DNA of 64,000 bases from an uncultured Caldilineales bacterium (GCA_937907455.1 CALESQ010000107.1:8739-72738); one strand, 5' to 3'; positions 50,298 through 59,524 are shown, counted from the stretch's first letter. Notes: generated from the sequence alone by a model not told the origin. Made by a program: numbers and translations.

Positions 50298-50879
50298 ATG
50301 CCTACTGTATTAATTAAACGTTACCCCAACCGCAAGCTCTACAATACCGAGGCCAAGCGCTATATCACCCTCGACAGCATCGCAGAGTTGATTCGCGACG
50401 GCTTCGATGTAGAGGTACGCGACCACGAAACCGCCGAAGACCTCACCGGTGTCACCCTGTCCCAGATTATCTTTGAGCACGAAAAAAAAGATAACGGCTA
50501 TCTACCTAATATCCTGCTGGCTAATTTGATTCGCGCCGGTGGTGATACCTTCGGCTACGTCAAACGCTCGTTTCAGGCTTCGCTGCACGCAGTAAAAGCA
50601 TTGGAAGCCGAAGTAGATCAGCGCATTGATGCGCTGGTGCACCGTGGTGAAATGGCCGAAGAAGAAGCCTTGCGCCTACGCGAGGAACTAAGCAGTGAAC
50701 GACTGACTTCGCTGCTCGATCCGCGAGTCGTAGATACGCGTGTAGAAGCAGCGTTACATCGCCTGAATATCCCTTCACGGCTTGATATGCTTAATCTGCA
50801 AAGCAAGCTGGAACAACTCAACCAGGCGCTTGATCTTTTGCTTGCCAGCGACTCTGAGACCCCGCCCGACGCCCCATAA
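50298..50879 (+). CDS. PHA synthesis regulator: PhaR-type DNA-binding domain fused to a phasin-like domain
   Basis: A 193-aa protein. Residues 1-60 are the PHB/PHA accumulation regulator DNA-binding domain (LIKRYPNRKLYNTEAKRYI, TLDSIAELIRDGFDVEV). Residues ~85-185 resemble the adjacent phasin: VHRGEMAEEEALRLREE parallels VERGEIAEQDGRRLIRE, and RVEAALHRLNIPSRLD parallels RIETVLGRLNVPSKND. PhaR regulators sense polymer by binding it and then release operators, so the fused phasin part gives a direct sensor. A TATAAT stands at 50272-50277. It probably represses the phasin gene. Confidence 0.88.
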   Translation: MPTVLIKRYPNRKLYNTEAKRYITLDSIAELIRDGFDVEVRDHETAEDLTGVTLSQIIFEHEKKDNGYLPNILLANLIRAGGDTFGYVKRSFQASLHAVKALEAEVDQRIDALVHRGEMAEEEALRLREELSSERLTSLLDPRVVDTRVEAALHRLNIPSRLDMLNLQSKLEQLNQALDLLLASDSETPPDAP

Positions 50880-50921
50880 GGCGCGTTATGGCCGGCAGTG
50901 CAGAGGAAACCGAGGTTCCGC

Positions 50922-52172
50922 ATGGAAAACAAGCAGTCATCGGGGCGCACCGCTCTGGTTTTGGCCGGCGGCGGCGTAAGCGGCGCGGTCTATGAAATCG
51001 GTGCGTTGCGGGCGATTGATGAATTGCTGGTCAACCGCACTGTCAACGACTTCGACATCTACGTCGGCACCAGCGCAGGCGCGCTGGTGTCCTGCTTTCT
51101 GGCCAACGGCGTGTCATCTGTTGATTTGATGCGCGTGGTCAACACACGTCACCCGTTAGTTTCCTTCCCCGAACCCAAGCATCTTTTTCGCCTGAACACG
51201 CGTGAGTTTCTGCGCCGCGGCCTGGCATTACCCCGCCGTCTGGTAGGAACCGGTCTCGATGCTTTGGGGAGCCGCGGACGTATTTCAGTACTCGATCTCC
51301 TCTTTACCGGGCTGGGCAGCGCTTTACCTTCTGGCATCTACGACAACAAGCCCTATGCCGAATGGGTGCATGATGGCCTGAAATTGATGGGTAGATCCGA
51401 TCGTTTTGATCAACTGGAAAAAGATCTCTTTATCATCGCTACCCAACTGGGCAACGGCACGCGCGCCGTATTCTCGCGCGAAACGCCCGACATTTCCATT
51501 TCCGATGCAGTCGCTGCTTCCTCTGCTGTGCCGGTGATCTATCGCCCTTACCGTATCGGCGAAAACGAGTACATAGACGGCAGCATTCGCGGCAATGCCA
51601 GCCTCGACCTGGCCATTGAGCAAGGGGCCAAGCTGGTAGTGTGCATCAACTCGCTGGTGCCTTTCGACAACCGCGAGCTAAGCGACAAGCGCAAGCTGAT
51701 CAGCGAACGCGGGTTGGAGGCAGTCAGTGCTCAAACCACCCGCGTGCTGCTGCATTCCGGCCTGAAATATCAAATCAAGCAGTTACAGCGCCGCCATCCC
51801 GATGTAGATATTATTCTGATCGAGCCACGCTCCACCGACGCCGTGATGTTCTTCGCCAACATCATGCGCCTGAAAGACCGCATCAGCACCGCCGAACATG
51901 GCTATCGCTCGGTCAGTGTAGACCTGGCTGGCGGCTACGAAGTTTTCAAAGAAACCCTGGCACGCTACGACATCGAAATATCCACCCGCGAGATCATGGC
52001 CGACCTGATGCGCATCCGCCAGGCCGGACATGACACCGGTGTGGTGCAGCGTGTGCTGGAAGGACAAGAGATAGAAGAGAAAGATCAACCTCTATCCAGC
52101 AACAGCATCATGGCAACCCTCAAACACACGCTGGACTCGCTGGAGCAGCAAATCGAACTACGCGCTTCCTGA
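50922..52172 (+). CDS. Patatin-like phospholipase / acyl hydrolase
   Basis: A 416-aa protein with the patatin fold. The oxyanion glycine loop is AGGGVSGAVYEIG, the nucleophile Ser51 lies in the GTSAG elbow, and the dyad Asp219 is in YIDGSIRGNAS (DGS rather than the usual DGG/DGA). A ~110-residue C-terminal region is helical. It would hydrolyse lipid or polyester ester bonds, and with phasin genes alongside, a role in PHA granule mobilisation or granule-membrane lipid turnover is possible but not shown. The start is ATG 50922. Confidence 0.85.
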   Translation: MENKQSSGRTALVLAGGGVSGAVYEIGALRAIDELLVNRTVNDFDIYVGTSAGALVSCFLANGVSSVDLMRVVNTRHPLVSFPEPKHLFRLNTREFLRRGLALPRRLVGTGLDALGSRGRISVLDLLFTGLGSALPSGIYDNKPYAEWVHDGLKLMGRSDRFDQLEKDLFIIATQLGNGTRAVFSRETPDISISDAVAASSAVPVIYRPYRIGENEYIDGSIRGNASLDLAIEQGAKLVVCINSLVPFDNRELSDKRKLISERGLEAVSAQTTRVLLHSGLKYQIKQLQRRHPDVDIILIEPRSTDAVMFFANIMRLKDRISTAEHGYRSVSVDLAGGYEVFKETLARYDIEISTREIMADLMRIRQAGHDTGVVQRVLEGQEIEEKDQPLSSNSIMATLKHTLDSLEQQIELRAS

Positions 52173-52264
52173 CAAGAAGATAAAAAGCCTGCTGCGCTCT
52201 ATCTCCCCCTTCGGCGGCTACCGGCCTTTGCACTCAGCCGCACCGCGTCCATCCCGCATAGCGA

Positions 52265-52666
52265 TCAATAACCCTCAGCCCAACGATGATACAAGGGAGG
52301 ATACACCCGCTGCAGCTCGTGGAAGAGATCAGCTAGCTGCAAGGCGCGAAAAATATTGCCCTTCACCTCTACCTGACCAGAGGTGAAGGCGGTGCGCACG
52401 CTGCTTTCATCCAACAAAATGCTGTGCAGCAGATCGGCAGGCAGGGTCAGAGCCAAATCGGATCGGGCGGCTGTCTGCCCCAGACTGAAAGCCACCGGCT
52501 CGCTGCGTCCATCAATCACCAGCACAGCAGCAGGCGCTGTCGTTGTAATCTGCACAGCAAGGCGACGGCGCTGAAAATCGGCCAACGAGCGCGGGTCAGC
52601 CGACATCTCCTGAAAAGCGGCACGCAGCAAAGCGTAAAAATCCTCAGCATTCTGATAAACAGGCAT
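52265..52666 (-). CDS. SCP2 sterol-binding domain protein
   Basis: A 133-aa protein of the SCP2 fold: an N-terminal helix, ALRAAF-type segment, VQITTTAPAAVLVIDG strand pair and the C-terminal VEVKGNIFRALQLADLF, typical of lipid-carrier domains that bind acyl chains or sterol-like lipids. It follows the acyltransferase and SDR genes on the same strand, so it may shuttle acyl lipid in that pathway. The start is ATG 52666 after GAGGA. Confidence 0.82.
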   Translation of the reverse strand: MPVYQNAEDFYALLRAAFQEMSADPRSLADFQRRRLAVQITTTAPAAVLVIDGRSEPVAFSLGQTAARSDLALTLPADLLHSILLDESSVRTAFTSGQVEVKGNIFRALQLADLFHELQRVYPPLYHRWAEGY

Positions 52667-52696
52667 GGGTATCCTCAAGAGAGAAGGAGAGAAGGC

Positions 52697-53830
52697 TCAA
52701 CCGCGAAAGATCGAGCGGCGGCGTGCCAGGTGCTCCAACAACATCTGCTGGATCGTCATGCGCACCTGATCGGTTAGCTGCGCCACCAGCGCCGGATTGG
52801 CAGCATCGGTAGCAGCATAGCAATCCATGGCAATTGGCGGGCCAAAGGCGATAGTCCATTTGGTAGGCAATGGAGCCAACCCCAGCGGCCCCAACCACGG
52901 CCACGTTGGCGTAAGCGGAAAATAGGGCAGGCCCAGCAGCCGTGCCAGCGGTGGCACACTGCCCAGCATTGGGTAGATTTCCTCTGCGCCCACCACGGCC
53001 ACGGGGATAATCGGCGCGCGGCTTTGCAGCGCAGTCTTGATGAAACCGCCGCGCCCGAAGCGTTGCAGTTGGTAGCGGTCACGGAACGGCTTGCCCACGC
53101 CCTTAATGCCTTCAGGAAACACCACCACCAGCTCATCGCGCTCCAGCAGGTGCTGCGCGTTGAGCGGATGCGCCTGCACCTGACCGGTTTTTTGCAGCAG
53201 CATTGAAACAAAGGGCAGACCGGGGAACCACGAAGCCACCAACGAGCGCGGCAAGCGCCTGACCGGGCTGTTGTGTATCGCCAGGCCGATCATGGCCCCA
53301 TCAAAAGGCAGCACCCCGGAATGGTTGCTCACCAGCAAAGCCCGGCCCGCGGCAGGGACATGCTCGTCACCCGTCACCTCAACACGCCAGTAGCTTTGAA
53401 ACATAAACTGCGCCAGCGGCAGTACCACCCCTAAAAAGCCTTCGTCCAGACCGAAATCGTCCAGCGTGTAATCACCGGTCAGGCGACGTTCGGCGCTGCG
53501 GGCCTGACTGCGCAATAAATAGGCCAGTACATAGGCGGCCCCGCGCCAGAAATCGGCATTAACCAGGGTATCAGCGGGCAGCAGCGGGCCAAACAGGCGG
53601 CGCGCCAGCCGTTGCGTCTGGGCAGCCCCCGGTATCGGCGTGCCTTCAGGCAATAAACGCTGCGCGGCCCCGGCAAAGCGCGCCATTTCTGCGCCCAGCC
53701 GTTGCTGCTGGTTGGCAGCGTGCCGGCGTTGCTCGGTGAGGCGGTCAGCTACCGGCAGCGACTCGTCAGTGACGGCTGGCGCGCGCCGGTCGTTGATTTG
53801 CAGCCAGTCATTGCCGTTGGCTTCGTTCAT
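52697..53830 (-). CDS. Lysophospholipid/glycerol acyltransferase family protein
   Basis: A 377-aa protein with the PlsC-like acyltransferase domain in the C-terminal two thirds: the catalytic VSNHSGVLPFDGAMIG (H followed by D at a longer spacing than the usual HX4D, as known in a related subgroup), then VVFPEGIKGVGKPFRDRY and APIIPVAVVGAEE. The N-terminal ~110 residues are helical and of unknown role. It transfers an acyl chain to a glycerol lipid or a similar acceptor. It overlaps the SDR gene by ATGA and precedes SCP2. Confidence 0.86.
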   Translation of the reverse strand: MNEANGNDWLQINDRRAPAVTDESLPVADRLTEQRRHAANQQQRLGAEMARFAGAAQRLLPEGTPIPGAAQTQRLARRLFGPLLPADTLVNADFWRGAAYVLAYLLRSQARSAERRLTGDYTLDDFGLDEGFLGVVLPLAQFMFQSYWRVEVTGDEHVPAAGRALLVSNHSGVLPFDGAMIGLAIHNSPVRRLPRSLVASWFPGLPFVSMLLQKTGQVQAHPLNAQHLLERDELVVVFPEGIKGVGKPFRDRYQLQRFGRGGFIKTALQSRAPIIPVAVVGAEEIYPMLGSVPPLARLLGLPYFPLTPTWPWLGPLGLAPLPTKWTIAFGPPIAMDCYAATDAANPALVAQLTDQVRMTIQQMLLEHLARRRSIFRG

Positions 53831-54852
53831 GGCGCTTGCTGTCCGGCAGTCTGTTGCCTTTGTACCATAATCTGATCAGCAGACATAGCATCGGCAGGTT
53901 GATAGCGCCGCACGCGCTGTTGCTGCACCGCCCGCTCCACCGCCTGGGCGGCATTCAGTTGCGGCGCAAAGCCCAACACTGTGCCCATCTGCGTGCAGTC
54001 GGCCAGACAAGAAAAGCGTAGCTGGTCAGGATCCAGCGGCAACCAACGCAGCAGGCGTTCACCCTGGGGCATGGTTTGAGCCAGCGGCCAGAGGCGCATC
54101 ACCAACGGATGCAGCAACGGCAACAGTGGACGCCCCGCCTTGCCAGCCAGTTGACTGAAAGCCAGCACACCCGCCGCAGCTACATTAACCGCACCGCGCC
54201 ACTCTCCCAGTGCTGCCAAAGCCAGCGCCTCGACGGCATCATCGCTGTCCAGAACTTGTAACAGCGGATCAAAACCGAGCAAGGCAGGCCACAGCGGTTG
54301 GCGCAGCAGACGATTGAGCGGACTTTTTGCCTCTGCACCGATGACGTGAGCCAAACGGAGCGCAGCAAAAGCAGTGCTGCTGTATTCAGCAGCAAAGGTC
54401 GCCACAAAACGCTCTATCTCCAGCCAGTGAGCCGCCAGCGGCGCAGCCACCTGTTCAGCCAGGGGTGAGTTTTCCGGCAGGTAGAGAGGGTTTTGCGCAG
54501 CAGCACCATAGACTGCGGTGCTGCTGCGCCACAGCACGCGGCGCACCCCGCCTTCGACAGCCATGCCAAACAACTGCATGGTGCCCAGCACATTGCTTTC
54601 GAAGTCGGCTTCGTCAGGGATGGCAGGTTCACGCCAGGCCAGGTGCAGCAGAGTATCCACCCGCTCCGCCGCGAACAACTCGGCCAGGAGCGGGTTGCGG
54701 ATATCAGCCTTGACAAAGTCCGCGCCGGGCAGCGCCGGTTCGGGTGGCAAGCGGTCAATGCCCAGCACGCGCACATCAGGCCGAAGCAAGAGGCGCTGTG
54801 CCACTTGCCGGCCCCAAAAGCCGCTGATGCCGGTGAGGGCAATGGTAGGCAT
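53827..54852 (-). CDS. Extended SDR family NAD-binding protein, catalytic YxxxK apparently lost
   Basis: A 341-aa Rossmann protein. GISGFWGRQVAQ at the N-terminus is the NAD(P)-binding glycine motif, and RSSTAVYGAA holds the usual Ser. At the place of the Tyr and Lys of the YxxxK motif the sequence reads LAAHWLEIERF, so both residues appear to be replaced. The C-terminal part is a substrate domain with a Leu-rich segment. It may be a redox-dead NAD sensor or have another mechanism. It is first in an operon with acyltransferase and SCP2, suggesting a lipid-related role. Confidence 0.8.
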   Translation of the reverse strand: MPTIALTGISGFWGRQVAQRLLLRPDVRVLGIDRLPPEPALPGADFVKADIRNPLLAELFAAERVDTLLHLAWREPAIPDEADFESNVLGTMQLFGMAVEGGVRRVLWRSSTAVYGAAAQNPLYLPENSPLAEQVAAPLAAHWLEIERFVATFAAEYSSTAFAALRLAHVIGAEAKSPLNRLLRQPLWPALLGFDPLLQVLDSDDAVEALALAALGEWRGAVNVAAAGVLAFSQLAGKAGRPLLPLLHPLVMRLWPLAQTMPQGERLLRWLPLDPDQLRFSCLADCTQMGTVLGFAPQLNAAQAVERAVQQQRVRRYQPADAMSADQIMVQRQQTAGQQAP

Positions 54853-54861
54853 GGCGTTAAA

Positions 54862-56073
54862 TTACGGCAGATATACCAGAGGGTTGTAGGTGCGGCCGTT
54901 GGGGGCACGCACTTCGAAGTGGAGATGCGGGCCGGTGGAGCGCCCGGTGGAGCCGACGGCCCCGATGCGCTGCCCGCGCGCCACATAATCACCATAGCTG
55001 ACGCTGATCTGGCTCAGGTGCGCGTAAAGCGTACTGAAGCCATCCGGATGGCTGATGATGATGTGATAGCCGTAGCCGACCGTACTCCAGCCCGCGGTGA
55101 TCACCGTGCCTTCATCGGCGGCCACTACCGTCGTGCCGGTGGAAGCGCCAAGGTCAATGGCCGGATGGGCGGGCAACCAATAACGCTGGGTCATGGTGCC
55201 GTAGGTTGGCCAGACAAAGCCAGCCGCGCGCCACGGAGCGGATGTGCCTGTGCCGCCGCTGGCTGCGGGGGCAGGAACCACCGGCTGCGGGGGCGGAGGC
55301 AACTTGCGTTCGCCGTTGGGAACGATGATCACGGCGCCCACAGCCAATGCCGCGTCGGCGCCGGTCAGTTGGTTGGGAGCATAGGCCACGATCTCATCGG
55401 CAGATGCATCATAGGCTTTGGCAATATCGGCCACCGTATCGCCCTCTTCCACGGTGTGCAGCACGCCATCCACCGGCGGGATGTGCAACACCTGACCAAC
55501 CTCCATCACAAAGGGATTGTTCAAATCGTCGAGGTTGGCCCATACCACCGTGTTGGGGTTAATTTTGAAGTGTTCGGCGATACCCAGTACCGTGTCGTTG
55601 AGCTGTACGGTGTAGGTGATCACCTCGGTGCGCGGCCGGTCAGGGATTTGGGTGAAAGGCACGGGCGCACGCACCAGCACACCGCTTTCCTGCAACGGGC
55701 TGCCGCCCACGGCTTGCAGAGCCACGGTCAATGCCTGGGGATCGGCCTGGGCTTGAGGAGCGGCTTGCACCGGGACAATGCGCACGAGATCCCAGGCAGG
55801 CAATTGAACGCGGCTGAGTACCAGCACCACGGCGGCCATAGCCAGCAGGGCAAGGTGCGAGGCCAGGCGCACCGGGGTGATTTTGTCGCCGCGCCAAATC
55901 TCCAGCGCATGCAATACCTGAGGCCGGAGAAAAGACCAAACCCAACGAAGACGGGAAATAGCTGACGGAGAGGAGGCAACGGATGGAGAGGCGTCGGCAA
56001 GACTCTGCCGACGCTGCGACTCTCCATCCACAGGGTGAGAGGGTGTTTCGGTTGGTTGCTGTTTCGCTTGCAT
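54862..56073 (-). CDS. LysM and M23 peptidase (murein endopeptidase) membrane protein
   Basis: A 403-aa protein. A membrane helix near residues 72-92 anchors it facing outward. Two LysM domains follow (ITYTVQLNDTVLGIAEHFKI..., LHTVEEGDTVADIAKAYDAS...) at ~160-260, a Pro-rich linker, then the M23 domain (~300-403) with zinc site HPAIDLGAS (H...D) and GPHLHFEV (HxH). The site is intact, so it should cleave peptidoglycan cross-links. It starts 2 bp after rho, so it is co-transcribed with it. Confidence 0.92.
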   Translation of the reverse strand: MQAKQQPTETPSHPVDGESQRRQSLADASPSVASSPSAISRLRWVWSFLRPQVLHALEIWRGDKITPVRLASHLALLAMAAVVLVLSRVQLPAWDLVRIVPVQAAPQAQADPQALTVALQAVGGSPLQESGVLVRAPVPFTQIPDRPRTEVITYTVQLNDTVLGIAEHFKINPNTVVWANLDDLNNPFVMEVGQVLHIPPVDGVLHTVEEGDTVADIAKAYDASADEIVAYAPNQLTGADAALAVGAVIIVPNGERKLPPPPQPVVPAPAASGGTGTSAPWRAAGFVWPTYGTMTQRYWLPAHPAIDLGASTGTTVVAADEGTVITAGWSTVGYGYHIIISHPDGFSTLYAHLSQISVSYGDYVARGQRIGAVGSTGRSTGPHLHFEVRAPNGRTYNPLVYLP

Positions 56074-56075
56074 AA

Positions 56076-57326
56076 TTACATGGATAGATGCAGCGTGGAC
56101 AGGAACTCCTCGTTATCACGGGTGCGCGAGATGCGTTCCAGCAGCGGCTGCAAAGCTTCCATGCCGCCGCCTAATGCGTCAATCATACGACGCATGGTCC
56201 AAACACGCTGCAAGGTTTGTTCGTTCATCAGCAGCTCTTCGCGACGCGTGCCGGAACGTTCGATATCGAACGCGGGGAAGACGCGACGCTCGGCCATACG
56301 GCGCAACAGGTGCAATTCCATGTTGCCCGTGCCTTTGAACTCTTCGTAGATGACATCGTCCATGCGGCTGCCGGTATCCACCAGCGCGGTGGCGATGATG
56401 GTCAGGCTGCCGCCTTCTTCGATGTTGCGCGCTGCGCCAAAGAACCCTTTGGGCGGATAGAGCGCGGCCGGATCGAGACCGCCGGACAGGGTGCGACCGC
56501 TGGGGGGCACCACCAGGTTGTAGGCTCGTGCCAGACGTGTGATCGAGTCGAGCAGGATCACCACATCACGCCCGCCTTCCACCAGGCGTTTGGCACGGGA
56601 GAGCGCCATCTCAGCCACGCGTACGTGGCTCTGCACGGGGTCATCGAAAGTGGAGCTAATGACTTCTGCCTCTACCGAGCGATCCATATCGGTCACTTCT
56701 TCGGGGCGTTCACCGATCAGCACCACCATCATGTGAATGTCATTATAGTTGGAACTCATGCCGTTGGCAATTTGTTTCAACACGGTGGTTTTACCGGCTT
56801 TGGGCGGTGAAACGATCAGCCCGCGCTGGCCGCGGCCAATGGGGGCGATCAAATCCAGCAGCCGGGTAGCCAGAACGCCGGGGCTGGTGGAAAGCAGCAG
56901 TTGCTCGTTGGGAAAGATGGGGGTCAGGCGCTCGAAGGCAGGACGCAGTTTGGCGTCTTCTGGATCCAGGCCGTTGATGGTTTCTACTTTGAGCAGCCCA
57001 TAGTATTTTTCTGATTCTTTCGGAGGCCGCACTTGGCCGATGACCATATCGCCGGTGCGCAGGCCAAAGCGACGAATCTGGCTTTGTGACACATACACAT
57101 CTTCGCGGCCAGGCAGCAGGTGATCGGAACGCAAAAAGCCGATGCCGTCCTGCATGATTTCCAGCACACCGCCCCCAAAAATGTACCCCTGCGCCTCAGC
57201 GCTGGCGCGTAAAAGACGCAAAATCAGGTCGCCTTTTTTCATCCGGGTAAACCCGGTAATTTGAAGCTCTCTGGCAAGCGCTTGCAGCTCGTCGAGATTC
57301 CTCATTTCAAGATCGGTAATATTCAC
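56076..57326 (-). CDS. rho: Transcription termination factor Rho
   Basis: A 416-aa hexameric RNA helicase. The RHO_N helix pair (1-45) is followed by the cold-shock-like RNA domain (~50-125; GVLEIMQDGIGFLRS) and the ATPase: Walker A SPPKAGKT at 173-180 with Ser in place of the usual Ala, Walker B VVILLDSITRLARAYN, and the secondary RNA site. It terminates non-coding and untranslated RNA. The start is GTG at 57326 with GGAG 8 nt upstream; the open frame continues to 57389 but lacks such a site. Confidence 0.95.
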   Translation of the reverse strand: MNITDLEMRNLDELQALARELQITGFTRMKKGDLILRLLRASAEAQGYIFGGGVLEIMQDGIGFLRSDHLLPGREDVYVSQSQIRRFGLRTGDMVIGQVRPPKESEKYYGLLKVETINGLDPEDAKLRPAFERLTPIFPNEQLLLSTSPGVLATRLLDLIAPIGRGQRGLIVSPPKAGKTTVLKQIANGMSSNYNDIHMMVVLIGERPEEVTDMDRSVEAEVISSTFDDPVQSHVRVAEMALSRAKRLVEGGRDVVILLDSITRLARAYNLVVPPSGRTLSGGLDPAALYPPKGFFGAARNIEEGGSLTIIATALVDTGSRMDDVIYEEFKGTGNMELHLLRRMAERRVFPAFDIERSGTRREELLMNEQTLQRVWTMRRMIDALGGGMEALQPLLERISRTRDNEEFLSTLHLSM

Positions 57327-57621
57327 GTGGGTTGCTCCTGCATAACTGAATAGTGTTGTTTTTACTGGTCCCCGCGGCAGGGCGAACAAAGACAGCGCCA
57401 GAGCGGCGTCTGAAATGCCGATGCGCCATCTGCCGAAGACGCGTAGTGGGCTTTGGGCTATGCCGTTGGCATAGATTATCGGAAGGGGAAGGAAAAATGC
57501 AGCGCGCAGACGAGGAGAGATGCTAATCTGCGCTGTTAATCATAATTTGCTTGCGGAAGTTGAGGGATGTGTGGAGGGAAATGCAACACAAACAAGCCGA
57601 GGCCATTTTGTGGACGGCAAC
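57327..57621 (-). promoter_or_regulatory. Long pyrimidine-rich leader of rho
   Basis: About 290 nt between the rho promoter and its GTG. Around 57484-57530 the transcript is rich in C and U and poor in G (CTCTCCTCG, then TTTTTCCTTCCCCTTCC), the composition of rut sites. Rho leaders in other bacteria are autogenously attenuated by Rho itself. No ORF is convincing. Confidence 0.5.
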
Positions 57622-57650
57622 ATTATAGCACTGCTCATGCGCGGCGTCAA
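57622..57650 (-). promoter_or_regulatory. Sigma70-type promoter of rho
   Basis: Minus strand: TTGACG (57650-57645), 17-bp spacer, TATAAT (57627-57622). Lies in the 362-bp gap between the ABC-2 permease stop and rho. Confidence 0.78.
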
Positions 57651-57688
57651 ATGCGCTTGCCTCTGCGGTTTTACCTGCAAGGCGGCGC

Positions 57689-58579
57689 TTAGTAGCCTGA
57701 TTCCATATCAATCAGCCCGCGCTCTTTTGAGGCGTGCAAGGCCCAGCGATAGAAATAGGCAGAGCTGATCAGCAACACCGCGCAGAAGCCGGCCAACACG
57801 GCGATCAGTTGCCAGTTGGAGAGAAAGGCCAGGGTCTGAAAACCGGCAGCATCGGCCCCCAACAGGGCACGGCGCGCGGCTTCAAGCCAGTAGGTCACCG
57901 GCAGCAGCAGGCCGATCCAGCGGATGCTGGCAGGCAAGGTATCCAGCGGGAAAATTGCACCGCTGAACAGGTACATCGAGCCAGCCACTGCTTCACCTAC
58001 CGACCAGAAATGGCGCGCCATGGTCATGGTCCACGCGCCCATGATCAGCCCCAGCCCGGCAATGGCACTCAGGCCCAGCACGCTGCTGACGACCAGCAGC
58101 GGCCAGTTGACCGCAGTCAGGCGAATGGGCAAGTGGAAGAAAAGCATACCAAAGCCAATGGTGATCAGCACCGACACCGTGCCTACCAACACGCGGGCTA
58201 CGCCGCGACCAAACAGGTAGGTGTAGCCGTTCAGGGGCGAGGTGTAAAGGTTTTTGGCTACGCGGTAATGCTCGCGGTCGTCAATGATGGCCCAGCTTAC
58301 GCCGGTGATCACCATGCTGACCAGAATGTAAAGCGCGTTGCCCAGATAAATGTAGGGAAATACCGGCTGACGAAAGGCACTGTCGGTGATTACTGCATAC
58401 ATCACCACCAGGATGAGCACGCCGGCAATGGGACGGACAAAGGAGTAAACCGCGAACAGAAAGGGATCGGCCCAGTTCGATTCGATCTGCCAGCCCAGCC
58501 AGGAAGCGATGATGAAGCTGCGCAGGGCGTCGTTGCGGCGCAGCAGGGGACTATCAAGCAGGCGTTGTGAAAGCGCCAT
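57689..58579 (-). CDS. ABC-2 type transporter permease (membrane subunit A)
   Basis: A 296-aa permease of the ABC-2 export type, with a hydrophilic ~50-residue N-terminus and about six helices (FVRPIAGVLILVVMYAVI, YLGNALYILVSMVITG). Its partner is the permease downstream of the ATPase in the same order, encoded immediately upstream. Substrates could be drugs or a capsular or lipid component. The start is ATG 58579 after GAGG. It is the last gene in the ATPase-permease-permease operon. Confidence 0.85.
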   Translation of the reverse strand: MALSQRLLDSPLLRRNDALRSFIIASWLGWQIESNWADPFLFAVYSFVRPIAGVLILVVMYAVITDSAFRQPVFPYIYLGNALYILVSMVITGVSWAIIDDREHYRVAKNLYTSPLNGYTYLFGRGVARVLVGTVSVLITIGFGMLFFHLPIRLTAVNWPLLVVSSVLGLSAIAGLGLIMGAWTMTMARHFWSVGEAVAGSMYLFSGAIFPLDTLPASIRWIGLLLPVTYWLEAARRALLGADAAGFQTLAFLSNWQLIAVLAGFCAVLLISSAYFYRWALHASKERGLIDMESGY

Positions 58580-58665
58580 GGGATACCTCGTAGTGCATAC
58601 CCGAAGGTAACGGTGGAATGGCACGGGGTAAAACCGGCCTGAACAGTCGTGGCCTGGTCGGGTTC

Positions 58666-59508
58666 TTACCGTCGCCGTTCGATCAGGCGACCCTGACGAC
58701 GGCCAACCTGTTCTAGCTTGGTCAGCGCGGCATAGGCCACCGAAATGAAAATCACGGCCAGTACGGCCAGCACCGCCAACTCGACACGCGGCGATAGAAA
58801 ACCCAGGGTAGGATCACCGCTAAACATCAACTGGCGCATGGCATCCAGCCCCAGGGTGAGCGGAATAACCGAGGCGAAGGTGGCCGCCCACATGCCCAGC
58901 GCCTTCACAGGGAAGTAGAAGCCTGATGCCAGATAAATTGGCTCCTGCAACAGATTGGAAAGATGCCACGCCTCGCGCCCGGCCACCAGAAACACCGAGG
59001 CGAATAACATGCCCATGCCATAGAGTGCCGCCATGGTAACGACAAAGATCACAGCCAACAGCAGCGGGTCAGCGATCTGGTATTGCACATGAAACAGCCA
59101 CGAGCAAAGCACGATGATCACACTGGCGCGAGTGGCAGTCATCACCAAACCACCCACAGCCATACCCAGCAGCACGGCCATCAGCGGGCCAGGGGACAGC
59201 ACATACAATTCCAGGTTTCCCTGATCTTTATCCCAGTACAACTGGCTGGCCATGCTCCACAGCACGTTCAGCCAGAATGCGGTCATAGCTCCGCCCAACA
59301 CGGCAAAGCCAGTGTACTCCGCCGGGGCCTGGATGGCGCGGTATAAAAAGACGTAACCTGCCACCGCCAGCACCGGCAAAAAGGTCTCGAAAAACATCCA
59401 ACTGCGTTCGCGCAGCGCGCCCACAATGCGGGGATAAGCCCGCGCCCACATCGTCGCCCAAAACAGGCGCAGACCAGTTGCTTTTTGAATACGGGGTTGG
59501 TTGAGCAT
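58666..59508 (-). CDS. ABC-2 type transporter permease (membrane subunit B)
   Basis: A 280-aa permease with about six helices, distinct from the other ABC-2 subunit; helix 1 is FFETFLPVLAVAGYVFLY and the C-terminal pattern is LNLLQEPIYLASGFYFP-like. I start at ATG 59508 (MLNQPRIQKATG); the open frame upstream is only octamer repeat sequence and is not coding. There is no clear ribosome site, so reinitiation after the ATPase is likely. With the ATPase and second permease it forms an ABC exporter. Confidence 0.85.
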   Translation of the reverse strand: MLNQPRIQKATGLRLFWATMWARAYPRIVGALRERSWMFFETFLPVLAVAGYVFLYRAIQAPAEYTGFAVLGGAMTAFWLNVLWSMASQLYWDKDQGNLELYVLSPGPLMAVLLGMAVGGLVMTATRASVIIVLCSWLFHVQYQIADPLLLAVIFVVTMAALYGMGMLFASVFLVAGREAWHLSNLLQEPIYLASGFYFPVKALGMWAATFASVIPLTLGLDAMRQLMFSGDPTLGFLSPRVELAVLAVLAVIFISVAYAALTKLEQVGRRQGRLIERRR

Positions 59509-59524
59509 GGGAGAAGGAGGTGAG

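Noticed and set aside
49593..52172. Complete PHA synthesis cluster
   Set aside because: No PhaC, PhaA or PhaB is present; only phasin, regulator and a patatin-like hydrolase.
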